This document shows positions 1 to 9,132 of a stretch of DNA of 17,591 nucleotides, in pieces (within the stretch, counting starts at the first letter, position 1; every line of letters begins with the position of its first letter). Under the pieces are notes generated by a model. The model saw only the letters and a list, made by a program, of their open reading frames with translations, made no database searches and was not told where the DNA came from. The translations under genes were made by a program, and so were the position numbers. This DNA is from Bordetella parapertussis (lineage in GTDB: Bacteria > Pseudomonadota > Gammaproteobacteria > Burkholderiales > Burkholderiaceae_C): positions 1 through 17,591 of the forward strand of contig CAMDIP010000010.1 in the NCBI GenBank assembly GCA_945899335.1, given 5' to 3'.

Positions 1-1517
1 CACTTCTGCTGACCTTGGCGTTAGCCGTTGCCTTGACGCCGGTAGGTTTGCAAGCGCAAAACAACGCTGGTCGGCTGCCAAATATTGGCGACGGCAACAG
101 TATGAGCGTGCAGCAAGAGCGCCGCTTGGGCGAGTCCATCATGCGCCAGTTGTTAACCGACGCCGACTACATGGACGACCCCGTTTTGCTGGACTACCTG
201 CAATCCATTTGGCAGCCACTGCGCGAAGCGTCCATGCAGCTGGGAAATTTGCAAGCCGAGCAAGAAGAAGCCTTTGCATGGGATGTGTTTTTGGTGCGTG
301 ACAGGTCGGTCAACGCGTTTGCCCTGCCTGGGGGGTTCATGGGTGTGCACCTTGGTTTGATCGCGGTGGTCTCTAGCCGCGACGAATTAGCTTCGGTTAT
401 GTCGCACGAACTCAGCCACGTTACCCAGCGCCACATCGCCCGCATGCAAGACCAGCAAGGGCGCACCACCCCATTTTTGATTGCCGGCATGATCTTGGGT
501 GTGTTGGCCGCCAGCCGAAGCCCTGATGCTGCTGGCGCGGTGATGATGGGCGGCACAGCCGGTTCGGCGCAAGGTCAGCTGAACTTTTCGCGCGATATGG
601 AGCGCGAAGCCGATCGCTTGGGCTTCAATGTTCATGCCCAAGCCGGTTTTGATTCGCAAGGTTTTGTGGGCATGTTTCAAAAATTACAACAAGCGGCACG
701 CTTGAACGACAACGGCAACTACCCTTATTTACGCAGCCACCCGCTGACCTCCGAGCGCATTGGCGATATGCAGTCGCGGCTGGGTTTGGGGAAAACTTTC
801 GCACCCGTAGAGACCAGTATCGAACACGCCATGATGACTGCTCGAGCCCGCGCTTTGATGAGTCCGCTGACGGACGATATGCAAGTGCTCAGCGATTTAC
901 TGGAAAAAGACTTTTCCCCGCAACTTCCGGTAGCCAAGCGCGCTGCCATGCTGTACGCCGGTGTGATGGCCTACACCCAGCAACGCCGTGACGCCCAGGC
1001 ACGCGACGCCATGACCACCTTGTTGCAACTGGTGCGCGAAGACCCTGCGGGTTTGCGCGCAGCCCAATGGTTGGCGGCGGACACCGAGCGGCGTTTGAAC
1101 AACCCTTTGCAATGCTTGCAAAGTTTGGGTGCCAAAGTGGTGGACCGCGCACGTGTCATGTTGCAAACCCTGTGCCGTATCGAGGCCAAACAAGCCAAGC
1201 TAGCGGTACAGGCCAATGACACCATGCAGCTGTGGCTGGCCCAGCATCCACGCGACCCAATGGCCTGGGATTTGTCTTCCCAAGCCCTGATGCAAACCGG
1301 TGACCGCTTGCGTGGATTGCGTGCGCACGCCGAGTTTCATGTGGTGCGCTGGGACGAGGTGGGTGCGATTGACCGCTTGCGTGCGGCGCAAGAGTTGGCC
1401 AAACAGCTTTCTAAAGAGGGCAAGCTCGACCGTGCGGGTCACATGGAAGCGTCTATTGTGGACTCGCGTTTGCGCACACTTGAGCGCAGACGGTTTGAGT
1501 TATTACAACCCAACTGA
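1..1517 (+). CDS. bepA: BepA-like periplasmic M48 zinc metalloprotease with C-terminal TPR region (5' end missing)
   Basis: The reading frame is already open at base 3, so the true start lies before the window. The first visible residues form the hydrophobic core of a signal peptide ending near LQA-Q, which implies export to the periplasm. Counting from the TTG at base 15, the zinc motif HELSH is at 131-135. The third ligand is Glu196 in the ExxAD motif (EREAD). A conserved His242 in SHPLTSER matches E. coli BepA His246, with the same 46-residue spacing from that Glu. The remaining ~250 residues are helical and fit the TPR domain of BepA/YfgC. The family assists LptD assembly and degrades misfolded outer-membrane proteins. 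The next gene starts 2 bases after the stop, suggesting co-transcription. The family call is firm; the exact BepA role is inferred from family. Confidence 0.9.
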   Translation, partial: LLLTLALAVALTPVGLQAQNNAGRLPNIGDGNSMSVQQERRLGESIMRQLLTDADYMDDPVLLDYLQSIWQPLREASMQLGNLQAEQEEAFAWDVFLVRDRSVNAFALPGGFMGVHLGLIAVVSSRDELASVMSHELSHVTQRHIARMQDQQGRTTPFLIAGMILGVLAASRSPDAAGAVMMGGTAGSAQGQLNFSRDMEREADRLGFNVHAQAGFDSQGFVGMFQKLQQAARLNDNGNYPYLRSHPLTSERIGDMQSRLGLGKTFAPVETSIEHAMMTARARALMSPLTDDMQVLSDLLEKDFSPQLPVAKRAAMLYAGVMAYTQQRRDAQARDAMTTLLQLVREDPAGLRAAQWLAADTERRLNNPLQCLQSLGAKVVDRARVMLQTLCRIEAKQAKLAVQANDTMQLWLAQHPRDPMAWDLSSQALMQTGDRLRGLRAHAEFHVVRWDEVGAIDRLRAAQELAKQLSKEGKLDRAGHMEASIVDSRLRTLERRRFELLQPN

Positions 1518-1519
1518 AC

Positions 1520-3327
<1,808 letters not shown>

Positions 3328-3337
3328 TCAGCTTGGC

Positions 3338-3366
3338 TTGAGGCAGGGCCTCGGTGACTCTATAGA
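3338..3366 (+). promoter_or_regulatory. Candidate sigma-70 promoter for the glutathione S-transferase gene
   Basis: TTGAGG at 3338-3343 and TATAGA at 3361-3366 are separated by exactly 17 bases and lie 33 bases before the ATG at 3399. Each box matches the consensus at 4 of 6 positions. The -10 element sits in the self-complementary TCTATAGA, so it could also serve the opposite direction (purB), where a TTGTTT lies 15 bases upstream. This is pattern matching only. Confidence 0.4.
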
Positions 3367-3398
3367 ATGATCTGCAGTGAAACAAAATTAGCGTAAGT

Positions 3399-4013
3399 AT
3401 GAAACTGATTGGCTCTGTCCCTAGCCCCTATGTGCGCAAAGTGCGCGTTGTCATGGCCGAGAAAAAACTCGAATACCAATTTGTGCTGGAAGATGTTTGG
3501 GCAGCAGACACCACCATCATCGCCTCCAACCCCTTGGGCAAAGTGCCTTGCTTGGTCATGGAGGGGGGTGAGGCCTTGTTTGACTCACGCGTCATCGTGG
3601 AATACCTTGACACTTTGTCCCCAGTGGGCAAACTCATACCCCCCAGCGGGCGAGAGCGCACCGAGGTGAAAACCTGGGAAGCGTTGGCAGATGGCTTGCT
3701 GGACGCGGCTATCACCGCTCGCCTAGAGGCGCATTGGGTGGGCCGCACAGAGGCCGAGCGCAGCCAGGTATGGATTGACCGACATCTGGGCAAAGTCCAC
3801 GACAGCTTGGCCGCCATGAGTCACGGCCTAAGCGACAAGCCGTTTTGCTGTGGCATCCATTTGAATTTGGCCGATCTGGCCGTGGGCTGTGCGCTTGGCT
3901 ATTTGGACTTTCGCTTTCCCCACATCGGCTGGCGGGAAGACTACCCCAACTTGGACGCCTTGCAAGAAAAACTCATGCAGCGTCAAAGCTTCATCGACAC
4001 CCAGCCTGCCTAA
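3399..4013 (+). CDS. Glutathione S-transferase family protein, YibF-like
   Basis: 204 residues, the normal length for a soluble bacterial GST. The N-terminal thioredoxin-fold domain (about 1-75) begins MKLIGSVPSPYVRKVR, has the cis-proline segment NPLGKVPCLV near 45-54 and the glutathione-contact segment FDSRVIVEYLD. The helical C-terminal domain contains the conserved LADLAVGCALGYLDFR stretch seen in E. coli YibF. Ser9 occupies the usual active-site position and there is no Cys there. It probably handles glutathione-dependent detoxification in the cytoplasm; the substrate is unknown. The stop codon shares bases with the stop of the convergent NTF2-like gene. It may have its own promoter just upstream. 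Confidence 0.88.
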   Translation: MKLIGSVPSPYVRKVRVVMAEKKLEYQFVLEDVWAADTTIIASNPLGKVPCLVMEGGEALFDSRVIVEYLDTLSPVGKLIPPSGRERTEVKTWEALADGLLDAAITARLEAHWVGRTEAERSQVWIDRHLGKVHDSLAAMSHGLSDKPFCCGIHLNLADLAVGCALGYLDFRFPHIGWREDYPNLDALQEKLMQRQSFIDTQPA

Positions 4014-4465
4014 CTGTTCACGCGTTTTTTTAACCAGCGCATCAAGCCGCCCACCAGCGGCAGTTTTTCATACAGTTCTTCGGCGGCGTCCCAGTAATCG
4101 CGGTGCAAGGTAATGCGCCAAGCGCCATCGTTGTCTGGCGCAAACTTCAGGTGCGAGCCTCCGCGAATGCGCTGCTGGGTTTGTGTGTCCATGGTCTTGA
4201 AGCGAAACACAAAATCCCACACCAAAAAGCATTGCGCATCTTGAACAATGCGGTCTGTCACAACAAAGCGCGGTTCGTGAAGGCTGTCAAACATATGCTC
4301 AAAAATAGCTTCAATCGCTGCCACGCCTTGCACCTCTTTGAACGGGTCTTTAAAGCGAGCGTCAGGCGCGTACCAGTGACCCAAGGTTTTGACGTCAGCG
4401 GGGCTGAGGTTTTCAAACGCCAACACCAAGGCGTCTACCGTTTCGTTTAAAGAAGATGGGTTCAT
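4010..4465 (-). CDS. NTF2/SnoaL-like protein, last gene of the lipid operon
   Basis: 151 residues from the ATG at 4465; a longer in-frame reading to 4540 would run into the preceding gene and is unlikely. The start is 2 bases after the preceding dehydrogenase stop, with an AGG ribosome-binding core a few bases upstream. The sequence shows the NTF2-fold pattern: an N-terminal helix (VDALVLAFENL), WYAPDARFKDPFKEVQG near 31-47, then beta strands (FLVWDFVFRFK, RIRGGSHLKF, WRITLHRDYWD). The fold is used by small isomerases, dehydratases, cyclases and binding proteins; the role here is unknown. Operon position suggests work on the same lipid or polyketide-like substrate as the dehydrogenase. It overlaps the convergent GST stop by 4 bases. 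Confidence 0.8.
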   Translation of the reverse strand: MNPSSLNETVDALVLAFENLSPADVKTLGHWYAPDARFKDPFKEVQGVAAIEAIFEHMFDSLHEPRFVVTDRIVQDAQCFLVWDFVFRFKTMDTQTQQRIRGGSHLKFAPDNDGAWRITLHRDYWDAAEELYEKLPLVGGLMRWLKKRVNS

Positions 4466-4467
4466 CG

Positions 4468-5250
4468 TTACAGACCTGTGGCGCGGCGCACCAATGAAAA
4501 ATACCAGCGATAAGGCAGGATGCGCAGCATCTGCAACCACCGTGTGAAGCGCTTGGGAAAGTGAATCTCAAACAGACCGTCGCGCCAACCTTGCAAGATG
4601 TGCTGAGCAGCTTCATCCGAAGTGATGAGCGCCGGCATGGTGAACTGGTTTTGCGCGGTGAGCGGCGTCTCCACAAAACCCGGGTTGATCACACTCACAC
4701 CGATGCCGCTGTCTTGTAAATCCAAATACAAAGCCTCGGCCAAATGGGTGAGCGCGGCTTTGCTAGGACCGTAAGCCAAGCTTTGCGGCAAGCCGCGGTA
4801 ACCGGCGACGCTGGACACCAAGCTCAGGTGGCCACGACCTTGGGTTATCAAGCTGGGCAACACAGCGTCTAGCAAATACAAAGCACCGTGGTAGTTCACC
4901 GCCATGTGCAGCTCCATGCTGGCCAAGTTGTATTGGGTGGCGCGTTGGGGTTGGTAGACGCCTGCGCAGTACACCACCACATCCAAGCCTTGTGCCGTGC
5001 TGACTTGCTGCACAGCAGCTTGCATCGCTTGCTTGTCTGTCACGTCCAAAGGCAGCGCCATGCTGCCAGGGTGTTGGTCTGCAAAGTCTTGCAACAAAGC
5101 TGCTTGTCGTGCCGATACACACACCTTAGCGCCCTGTGCGTGCAAAGCCTTGGCGCAAGCCAAACCAATCCCGCTGGACGCGCCCACCAACCACACGCTG
5201 CGACCTCGCCAGTCGTTCAGCGGTTTGTTGAATGGGCTGAGCCACGCCAT
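4468..5250 (-). CDS. Short-chain dehydrogenase/reductase
   Basis: 260 residues from ATG 5250. A TTG two codons earlier (5256) would overlap the lipoprotein stop and is a possible alternative start. This is a classical SDR: the nucleotide-binding motif GASSGIG is at 23-29, CAG at 95-97, active-site Ser147 (or Ser146) in SLVSSVAG, and the catalytic YGPSK with Tyr160 and Lys164. No acidic residue after beta-2 clearly favours NADH; SARQ at the end of that strand (46-49) would suit NADP(H). The C-terminal tail (FPKRFTRWLQMLRILPYRWYF) is basic and aromatic and may touch the membrane. It begins 2 bases after the DUF3833 stop and is followed 2 bases later by the NTF2 gene. The substrate is unknown; a lipid aldehyde or ketone would fit the operon. 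Confidence 0.88.
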   Translation of the reverse strand: MAWLSPFNKPLNDWRGRSVWLVGASSGIGLACAKALHAQGAKVCVSARQAALLQDFADQHPGSMALPLDVTDKQAMQAAVQQVSTAQGLDVVVYCAGVYQPQRATQYNLASMELHMAVNYHGALYLLDAVLPSLITQGRGHLSLVSSVAGYRGLPQSLAYGPSKAALTHLAEALYLDLQDSGIGVSVINPGFVETPLTAQNQFTMPALITSDEAAQHILQGWRDGLFEIHFPKRFTRWLQMLRILPYRWYFSLVRRATGL

Positions 5251-5252
5251 GC

Positions 5253-5789
5253 TCAAATCCGCTTGGTGAACGACAAGGTGACCTCACCCAAAAACACGCC
5301 AAACTTGGACATGCTGGCTTTGTTGAGCATCACGCGATCGTTCATCAGGTACATCCAGTCATCGAACTGAACTTCCCATACACGCCCGTCAATCGGCAAA
5401 GCCAAGGTGTAGCCCCAGCGAAAGGTGTTGCCTCGGGTGGCGCCATTGGCAAGACCGACCACATCATCGGCCGCGCCGCTGAAGTTGCCGTTGCCAAGGT
5501 GTTGCAGTTTCCAAATGCGTTTTTGGGTGCTGCCATCCGAGTACACAAAGTCTTCATCGAGCACGCCTTGCTCGCCGTTCCAACTGCAGTTCATCACCAC
5601 GGTGAAGCGTTTGACCACGCGCCCCGAGCGGTCGGTGAACACGCCCCAGGCGTCGACCACGCCATTGAAATAGTTTTTCAAGTCGAGTGTCGGTTGTTCT
5701 TGGGCATAGTCGTTGATGGACGGGCCGGCACAGCCGCTCGCACCCAAGGCGGTGGCGGCGGCAGCGGATAACCATAAGCGGCGTTTCAT
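5253..5789 (-). CDS. DUF3833 family lipoprotein
   Basis: 178 residues. A basic N-terminus (MKRRLW), a short hydrophobic alanine-rich segment and the lipobox ASGC with Cys20 mark a lipoprotein; residue +2 is Ala, so outer-membrane sorting by Lol is expected. The mature part matches the DUF3833 pattern (YFNGVVDAWGVFTDRSGRVVKRFTV near 40-64, an FVYSDG...RIWK segment, and WMYLMNDRVMLNKASMSKFG near the C-terminus) and looks like a small lipocalin-like beta barrel. Its molecular function is unknown. The family recurs next to CFA-like methyltransferases and MFS transporters, and here it lies between the transporter and the dehydrogenase, with ATGA overlap to the former. A role in handling a modified lipid in the envelope is an inference. 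Confidence 0.85.
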   Translation of the reverse strand: MKRRLWLSAAAATALGASGCAGPSINDYAQEQPTLDLKNYFNGVVDAWGVFTDRSGRVVKRFTVVMNCSWNGEQGVLDEDFVYSDGSTQKRIWKLQHLGNGNFSGAADDVVGLANGATRGNTFRWGYTLALPIDGRVWEVQFDDWMYLMNDRVMLNKASMSKFGVFLGEVTLSFTKRI

Positions 5790-7084
5790 ACAGACTCCTT
5801 ATCAAGCAATACACGAGACACTTTGAGCAACAGCAGCAGCGCTAAACATTTCAAAGCACAGGGCAGCAAGGCATACGACCAACTGAGCGCGGCCAAGGCA
5901 GGGGCGTCTTGTGCGCCAGGGCTATAGCCCAGCCACTCTAGCAAAGGCAGTGCGACACCCGCGGCCAGTGCCAAGTTAAGCTTGGTGGCGACTTGCCACC
6001 AGCCAAAGTAGGCGCCTGCATGGGGGTGTTGCTTATCCTCAATTTGCAGCACGCCGTTGAGCAACGCGCCAGGTGCGATCAAGTCTGCGCCCAGCGCCAA
6101 ACCCGATAGCGCACAAATGACGGTGTAGCCCCACACGTCTCCCGCGCCCAAGGCCAAAGACCAGATGAACACCGCGATCGCCAAGGCCATGCCAGCAGCC
6201 CAGCAAGAGCGCACCCCAAAGCGCGCGATCAAGCGCAGCCACAGCGGCATAGAAATAGCCGCCGCAACAAAGTAAGTGCCCAAAAACTGCGCTTGCATCT
6301 CAGCGCCAAGCTGCAGGCGGTCTTGCACGAAAAACACAATCAAGGTGGCCGGAATGGCTGAAGCGATGCCATTGACCATGAAGACGCCCAGCAAGCGAAG
6401 AAACACGCTGTCTTGCCAAGGCTGCCAAAGAGAAGACCACCAGCCGCCGCTGTGCGTGTCAGGGCTGGGGGCAGGCTGCACGGCGCCAGTCCAAGACAGC
6501 ATGGCCAAAACCAACACACCCACAAACACCGACACCAATTCAGCGATTCCAGCCAAGCCAGACACCAGGGAGGCCAAGATCACACCGGCCAAACCCAAAC
6601 CTTCACGCCAGCCCACCAAGCGACTGCGCGCCAAGCTGTCCCCGCCCATGCGAGCGCCCCAGGCTTGCAGCGCAATGGTCAGAACGCTGTAGCTGAGGTA
6701 ACACACCAGCAGCAAAGCGCCGACCAGCAGCAGCAAATCGGCTTGTCCCACGCTTCGCCCGAGCAGCCATTGCGGGAAAAACAAACCGACAAAACTCAGT
6801 GCCAAAAGCAGAGCTGCTAGCCAGCAACGACGCAGCACACGCTTGGGGCTGTGCGCATAGAGCTTGTCCAACCAATGGCCAATACTGGGGTCGATCAAGG
6901 CGTCCAAGGCTCTGGCTAACAACAGCAAGCCGCCAATCAACGAGAGCGACACACCGAACTGGCTGGCAAAGTAATGCGGCCAAAGCACATACAAGGGCAA
7001 GGCCACAAAAGCCAGAGGTAAGGCGGGCAAGCCCAAACGCGCCAAGGCCAAGGCGCCCAGCTTGTCACCGCGGTTAAGCGTCAT
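5786..7084 (-). CDS. MFS transporter of the GPH/MelB-like class
   Basis: 432 residues with about 12 hydrophobic segments, so an inner-membrane protein. Between the second and third helices is the family motif ARALDALIDPSIGHWLDK (57-74), matching the DP..G...D motif of glycoside-pentoside-hexuronide:cation symporters. The substrate cannot be read from sequence. GPH-annotated transporters in this type of lipid operon are unlikely to be sugar carriers; moving a lipid or precursor is an inference. It starts within the preceding methyltransferase stop (ATGA, 4-base overlap) and its stop overlaps the lipoprotein start in the same way, so coupled translation is likely. Confidence 0.85.
   Translation of the reverse strand: MTLNRGDKLGALALARLGLPALPLAFVALPLYVLWPHYFASQFGVSLSLIGGLLLLARALDALIDPSIGHWLDKLYAHSPKRVLRRCWLAALLLALSFVGLFFPQWLLGRSVGQADLLLLVGALLLVCYLSYSVLTIALQAWGARMGGDSLARSRLVGWREGLGLAGVILASLVSGLAGIAELVSVFVGVLVLAMLSWTGAVQPAPSPDTHSGGWWSSLWQPWQDSVFLRLLGVFMVNGIASAIPATLIVFFVQDRLQLGAEMQAQFLGTYFVAAAISMPLWLRLIARFGVRSCWAAGMALAIAVFIWSLALGAGDVWGYTVICALSGLALGADLIAPGALLNGVLQIEDKQHPHAGAYFGWWQVATKLNLALAAGVALPLLEWLGYSPGAQDAPALAALSWSYALLPCALKCLALLLLLKVSRVLLDKESV
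5795..5800 (-). promoter_or_regulatory. Strong Shine-Dalgarno for the DUF3833 lipoprotein gene
   Basis: AAGGAG on the minus strand, 5 bases before the ATG at 5789 and just upstream of the transporter stop (5786-5788). It fixes the lipoprotein start and suggests stronger or independent initiation at this point in the operon. The other genes here have weak sites or rely on coupling. Confidence 0.75.
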
Positions 7085-8316
7085 GCAGGTTTACGCAAAG
7101 TGAACTGCACCACATCGGTGTTGCGCTCTAAAAACGCAGCCTCGCAATAAGCCAAGTAAAACACCCAGGTGCGCTCAAAGCGTTCGTCAAAACCCAGGTC
7201 GTTCATGCGCGGCAAAGCCTGCACATAAGTTTCTCGCCAACGCTTCAAGGTTTCGGCGTAGTCTTGGCCAAAGGCGAAACTGTCGACAACTTGCAAGCCC
7301 GCTGCTTGCGCTTGGGCTTTGAATTCGCTGCTGCTGGGCAAGAAGCCGCCTGGAAAAATGTATTGCTGAATAAAGTCTGTGCCCAATGCATAGCGCTCAA
7401 ACAAGGCGTCATCGATGACGATGCTTTGGATGCAGGCTTGACCGCCGGGTTTGAGCAAACGCGCGATGGTTTGGAAATAGGTGGGCCAATAGGCGCGGCC
7501 CACGGCTTCAATCATTTCAATGGAGCAAATCGCGTCATAAGGGCCATCGTTGGTGTCTCGGTAGTCTTGCAAGCGCAAGTCGGCATGGATGGCTTGCGCG
7601 CCGAGTCTCTCGCTGGCATAGGCCAGTTGCGAGGGGCTGAGGGTGATGCCCGTCACCTTGGCGCCAAATTCGCGAGCCGCAATTTCGGCCAAGCCGCCCC
7701 AGCCGCAACCAATCTCTAGTACGCGCTGTCCAGCCCCCACTTGTACACCCGCCATGCGCAAGGCACGGCGCACTTTGGCGTGTTGCGCGGTTTGCAGGTC
7801 TTGGCTTAAGTCGTTGTCAAACCAAGCCGAGGAGTAAGACATGCTGGGGTCTAGCCACTGGCGGTAAAAACCGTTGCCCAAATCGTAGTGGGCATGGATG
7901 TTTTTGCTGCTGTTCTTTTTGGTGTTGCGCCGCATCCAGTGGCGAACTTGGTAGGCCAAGCGCCCCCACCATTTGCCAAAAATCAAATCGTCCATGGGGC
8001 GACGGTTGGCTACCAGCAGTTGCAACAAAGTGGTGAGGTCGGGCGTGTCCCAATCACCGGCAATATAGCTTTCTGCAAAACCGATGTCGCCTGAACGCAT
8101 GGCCGCAGAAAACACCTGCCAGTTGTGAATGCGTAGGCTTGCTTGCGGTCCGCTTTGAGAGCAGCCAAAGTTCATGTGGCGCTGATCGGGCAGTTCAACA
8201 CCCAGCCCGCCCACGCTCAAAGAACCCAGCATTCGCAAGGCACGTTGCGCCGCCATGGGCGCGCTGTTTTTCAAGACAGCAGATGAGGTGTGTTGGGTGG
8301 AGGGCAGGGTGGACAT
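7081..8316 (-). CDS. Cyclopropane-fatty-acid-synthase-like SAM methyltransferase (UfaM-like candidate)
   Basis: 411 residues; E. coli Cfa has 382. The N-terminal region is a lipid-binding-type domain (residues ~60-130, FAESYIAGDWDTPDL). The C-terminal Rossmann methyltransferase has HAHYDLGNGFY at 141-151, SAM motif I VLEIGCGWGG at 199-208, EMIEAVG at 267-273 and KPGGQACIQSIVIDD from about 289. It should methylate the double bond of phospholipid acyl chains at the inner membrane. By my alignment the E. coli bicarbonate ligands Cys139 and His266 are Ser163 and Gln297 here, while the equivalent of Glu239 (Glu270) remains. That favours a methylated, non-cyclopropane product, as in furan fatty acid synthesis. 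An in-frame stop two codons before the ATG fixes the start as the first ATG. A 33-base gap precedes it, the only real gap in the operon. Confidence 0.9.
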   Translation of the reverse strand: MSTLPSTQHTSSAVLKNSAPMAAQRALRMLGSLSVGGLGVELPDQRHMNFGCSQSGPQASLRIHNWQVFSAAMRSGDIGFAESYIAGDWDTPDLTTLLQLLVANRRPMDDLIFGKWWGRLAYQVRHWMRRNTKKNSSKNIHAHYDLGNGFYRQWLDPSMSYSSAWFDNDLSQDLQTAQHAKVRRALRMAGVQVGAGQRVLEIGCGWGGLAEIAAREFGAKVTGITLSPSQLAYASERLGAQAIHADLRLQDYRDTNDGPYDAICSIEMIEAVGRAYWPTYFQTIARLLKPGGQACIQSIVIDDALFERYALGTDFIQQYIFPGGFLPSSSEFKAQAQAAGLQVVDSFAFGQDYAETLKRWRETYVQALPRMNDLGFDERFERTWVFYLAYCEAAFLERNTDVVQFTLRKPA

Positions 8317-8349
8317 GGGTCAAATCGCAGGCAAAAAATCAATCGGAAT

Positions 8350-9132
8350 TCACAGACCGCCACGGGTGGCAAATTCTGCAGGGGGCGGGGGTTTGCGCAC
8401 AAAAGGCACGCGCTTGAGCCACAGGCCCAGCGCTTGCCAATGGATGCGGGCAATCACCCCAAAACTTTGCAAGGGATAGCGCCACAGTGCTTGGTGCAGC
8501 GCTTGGGCGGTGAGGGGCTGCAACTTACCGCTCACGCTGGTGCTGATGAGCAAGCCCATCTCATCACCATGGTCGATACGCACCACGGTTTTGGACTCGC
8601 CTTGGTGCTCGGCGCGCATGAAGCGAAAGTCGTAGCGACCTTGCACATGGCAAAAGGGGGACACATGAAACACCTTGTCGGCGTGCAGGGTTTGGCCGTA
8701 AAGAGGTTGGGGCAGCACATAACAATGGCGCTCGCCAAAGGTGTTGTTCACTTCCACCACGATGGCGGCCAAGGTGTTGTTGCTGCGGTGGCAATACCAA
8801 AAGCTGACCGGTTTGAAGGCATAGCCCCATACACGTGCATAGCAGTGCAACCACACCTCGCCTTGCGCGTCATTGATGTTTTGGCTTTGCAGCAACTCAT
8901 CGAGCCACGCCAGTGCGCCGCCTTGCGCGACCGATCGACCATCGCCGTGGTCAGCATCGTGAAAAGAAATCGCTGCACGCCGGTTCAGAGCCAATACGCC
9001 GTCAGACTGCTTTGCCAAGCTACGCATGGGCAGCAGCAAAAACCAAGTGGGGTAGGCAAACGCATGGCGACGAGGCCGCGCACGGCTGTGGCGCACTTGG
9101 CCAAAACCGATGAGCGGCTGTGCAGTGGTCAC
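8350..9132 (-). CDS. DUF1365 family protein (COG3496)
   Basis: 260 residues. The start is GTG at 9132 in a GTGA overlap with the upstream stop, with AGAGG 7 bases before it. Family landmarks are VRHSRARPRRHAFAYPTWF near 13-31, the strongly conserved VWGYAFKPVSFWYCH near 100-114, a VVEVNNTFGERHCYVLP segment near 125-141, and KVFHVSPFCHVQGRYDF near 153-169. No signal peptide or clear membrane helix is seen. The biochemical role is unknown to me; in many proteobacteria it is found between COG2907 flavoproteins and CFA-like methyltransferases, as here, so it probably acts in the same lipid modification. Confidence 0.88.
   Translation of the reverse strand: MTTAQPLIGFGQVRHSRARPRRHAFAYPTWFLLLPMRSLAKQSDGVLALNRRAAISFHDADHGDGRSVAQGGALAWLDELLQSQNINDAQGEVWLHCYARVWGYAFKPVSFWYCHRSNNTLAAIVVEVNNTFGERHCYVLPQPLYGQTLHADKVFHVSPFCHVQGRYDFRFMRAEHQGESKTVVRIDHGDEMGLLISTSVSGKLQPLTAQALHQALWRYPLQSFGVIARIHWQALGLWLKRVPFVRKPPPPAEFATRGGL

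Noticed and set aside
4014..4035. T-rich run after the GST stop as a terminator
   Set aside because: CGCGTTTTTTTAACC has a T run but no stable hairpin before it, and it lies inside the NTF2-like coding region.
4010..4540. Longer version of the NTF2-like gene starting at 4540
   Set aside because: The extra 25 codons lie in the SDR coding region, and ATG 4465 sits 2 bases after the SDR stop with the correct domain start.
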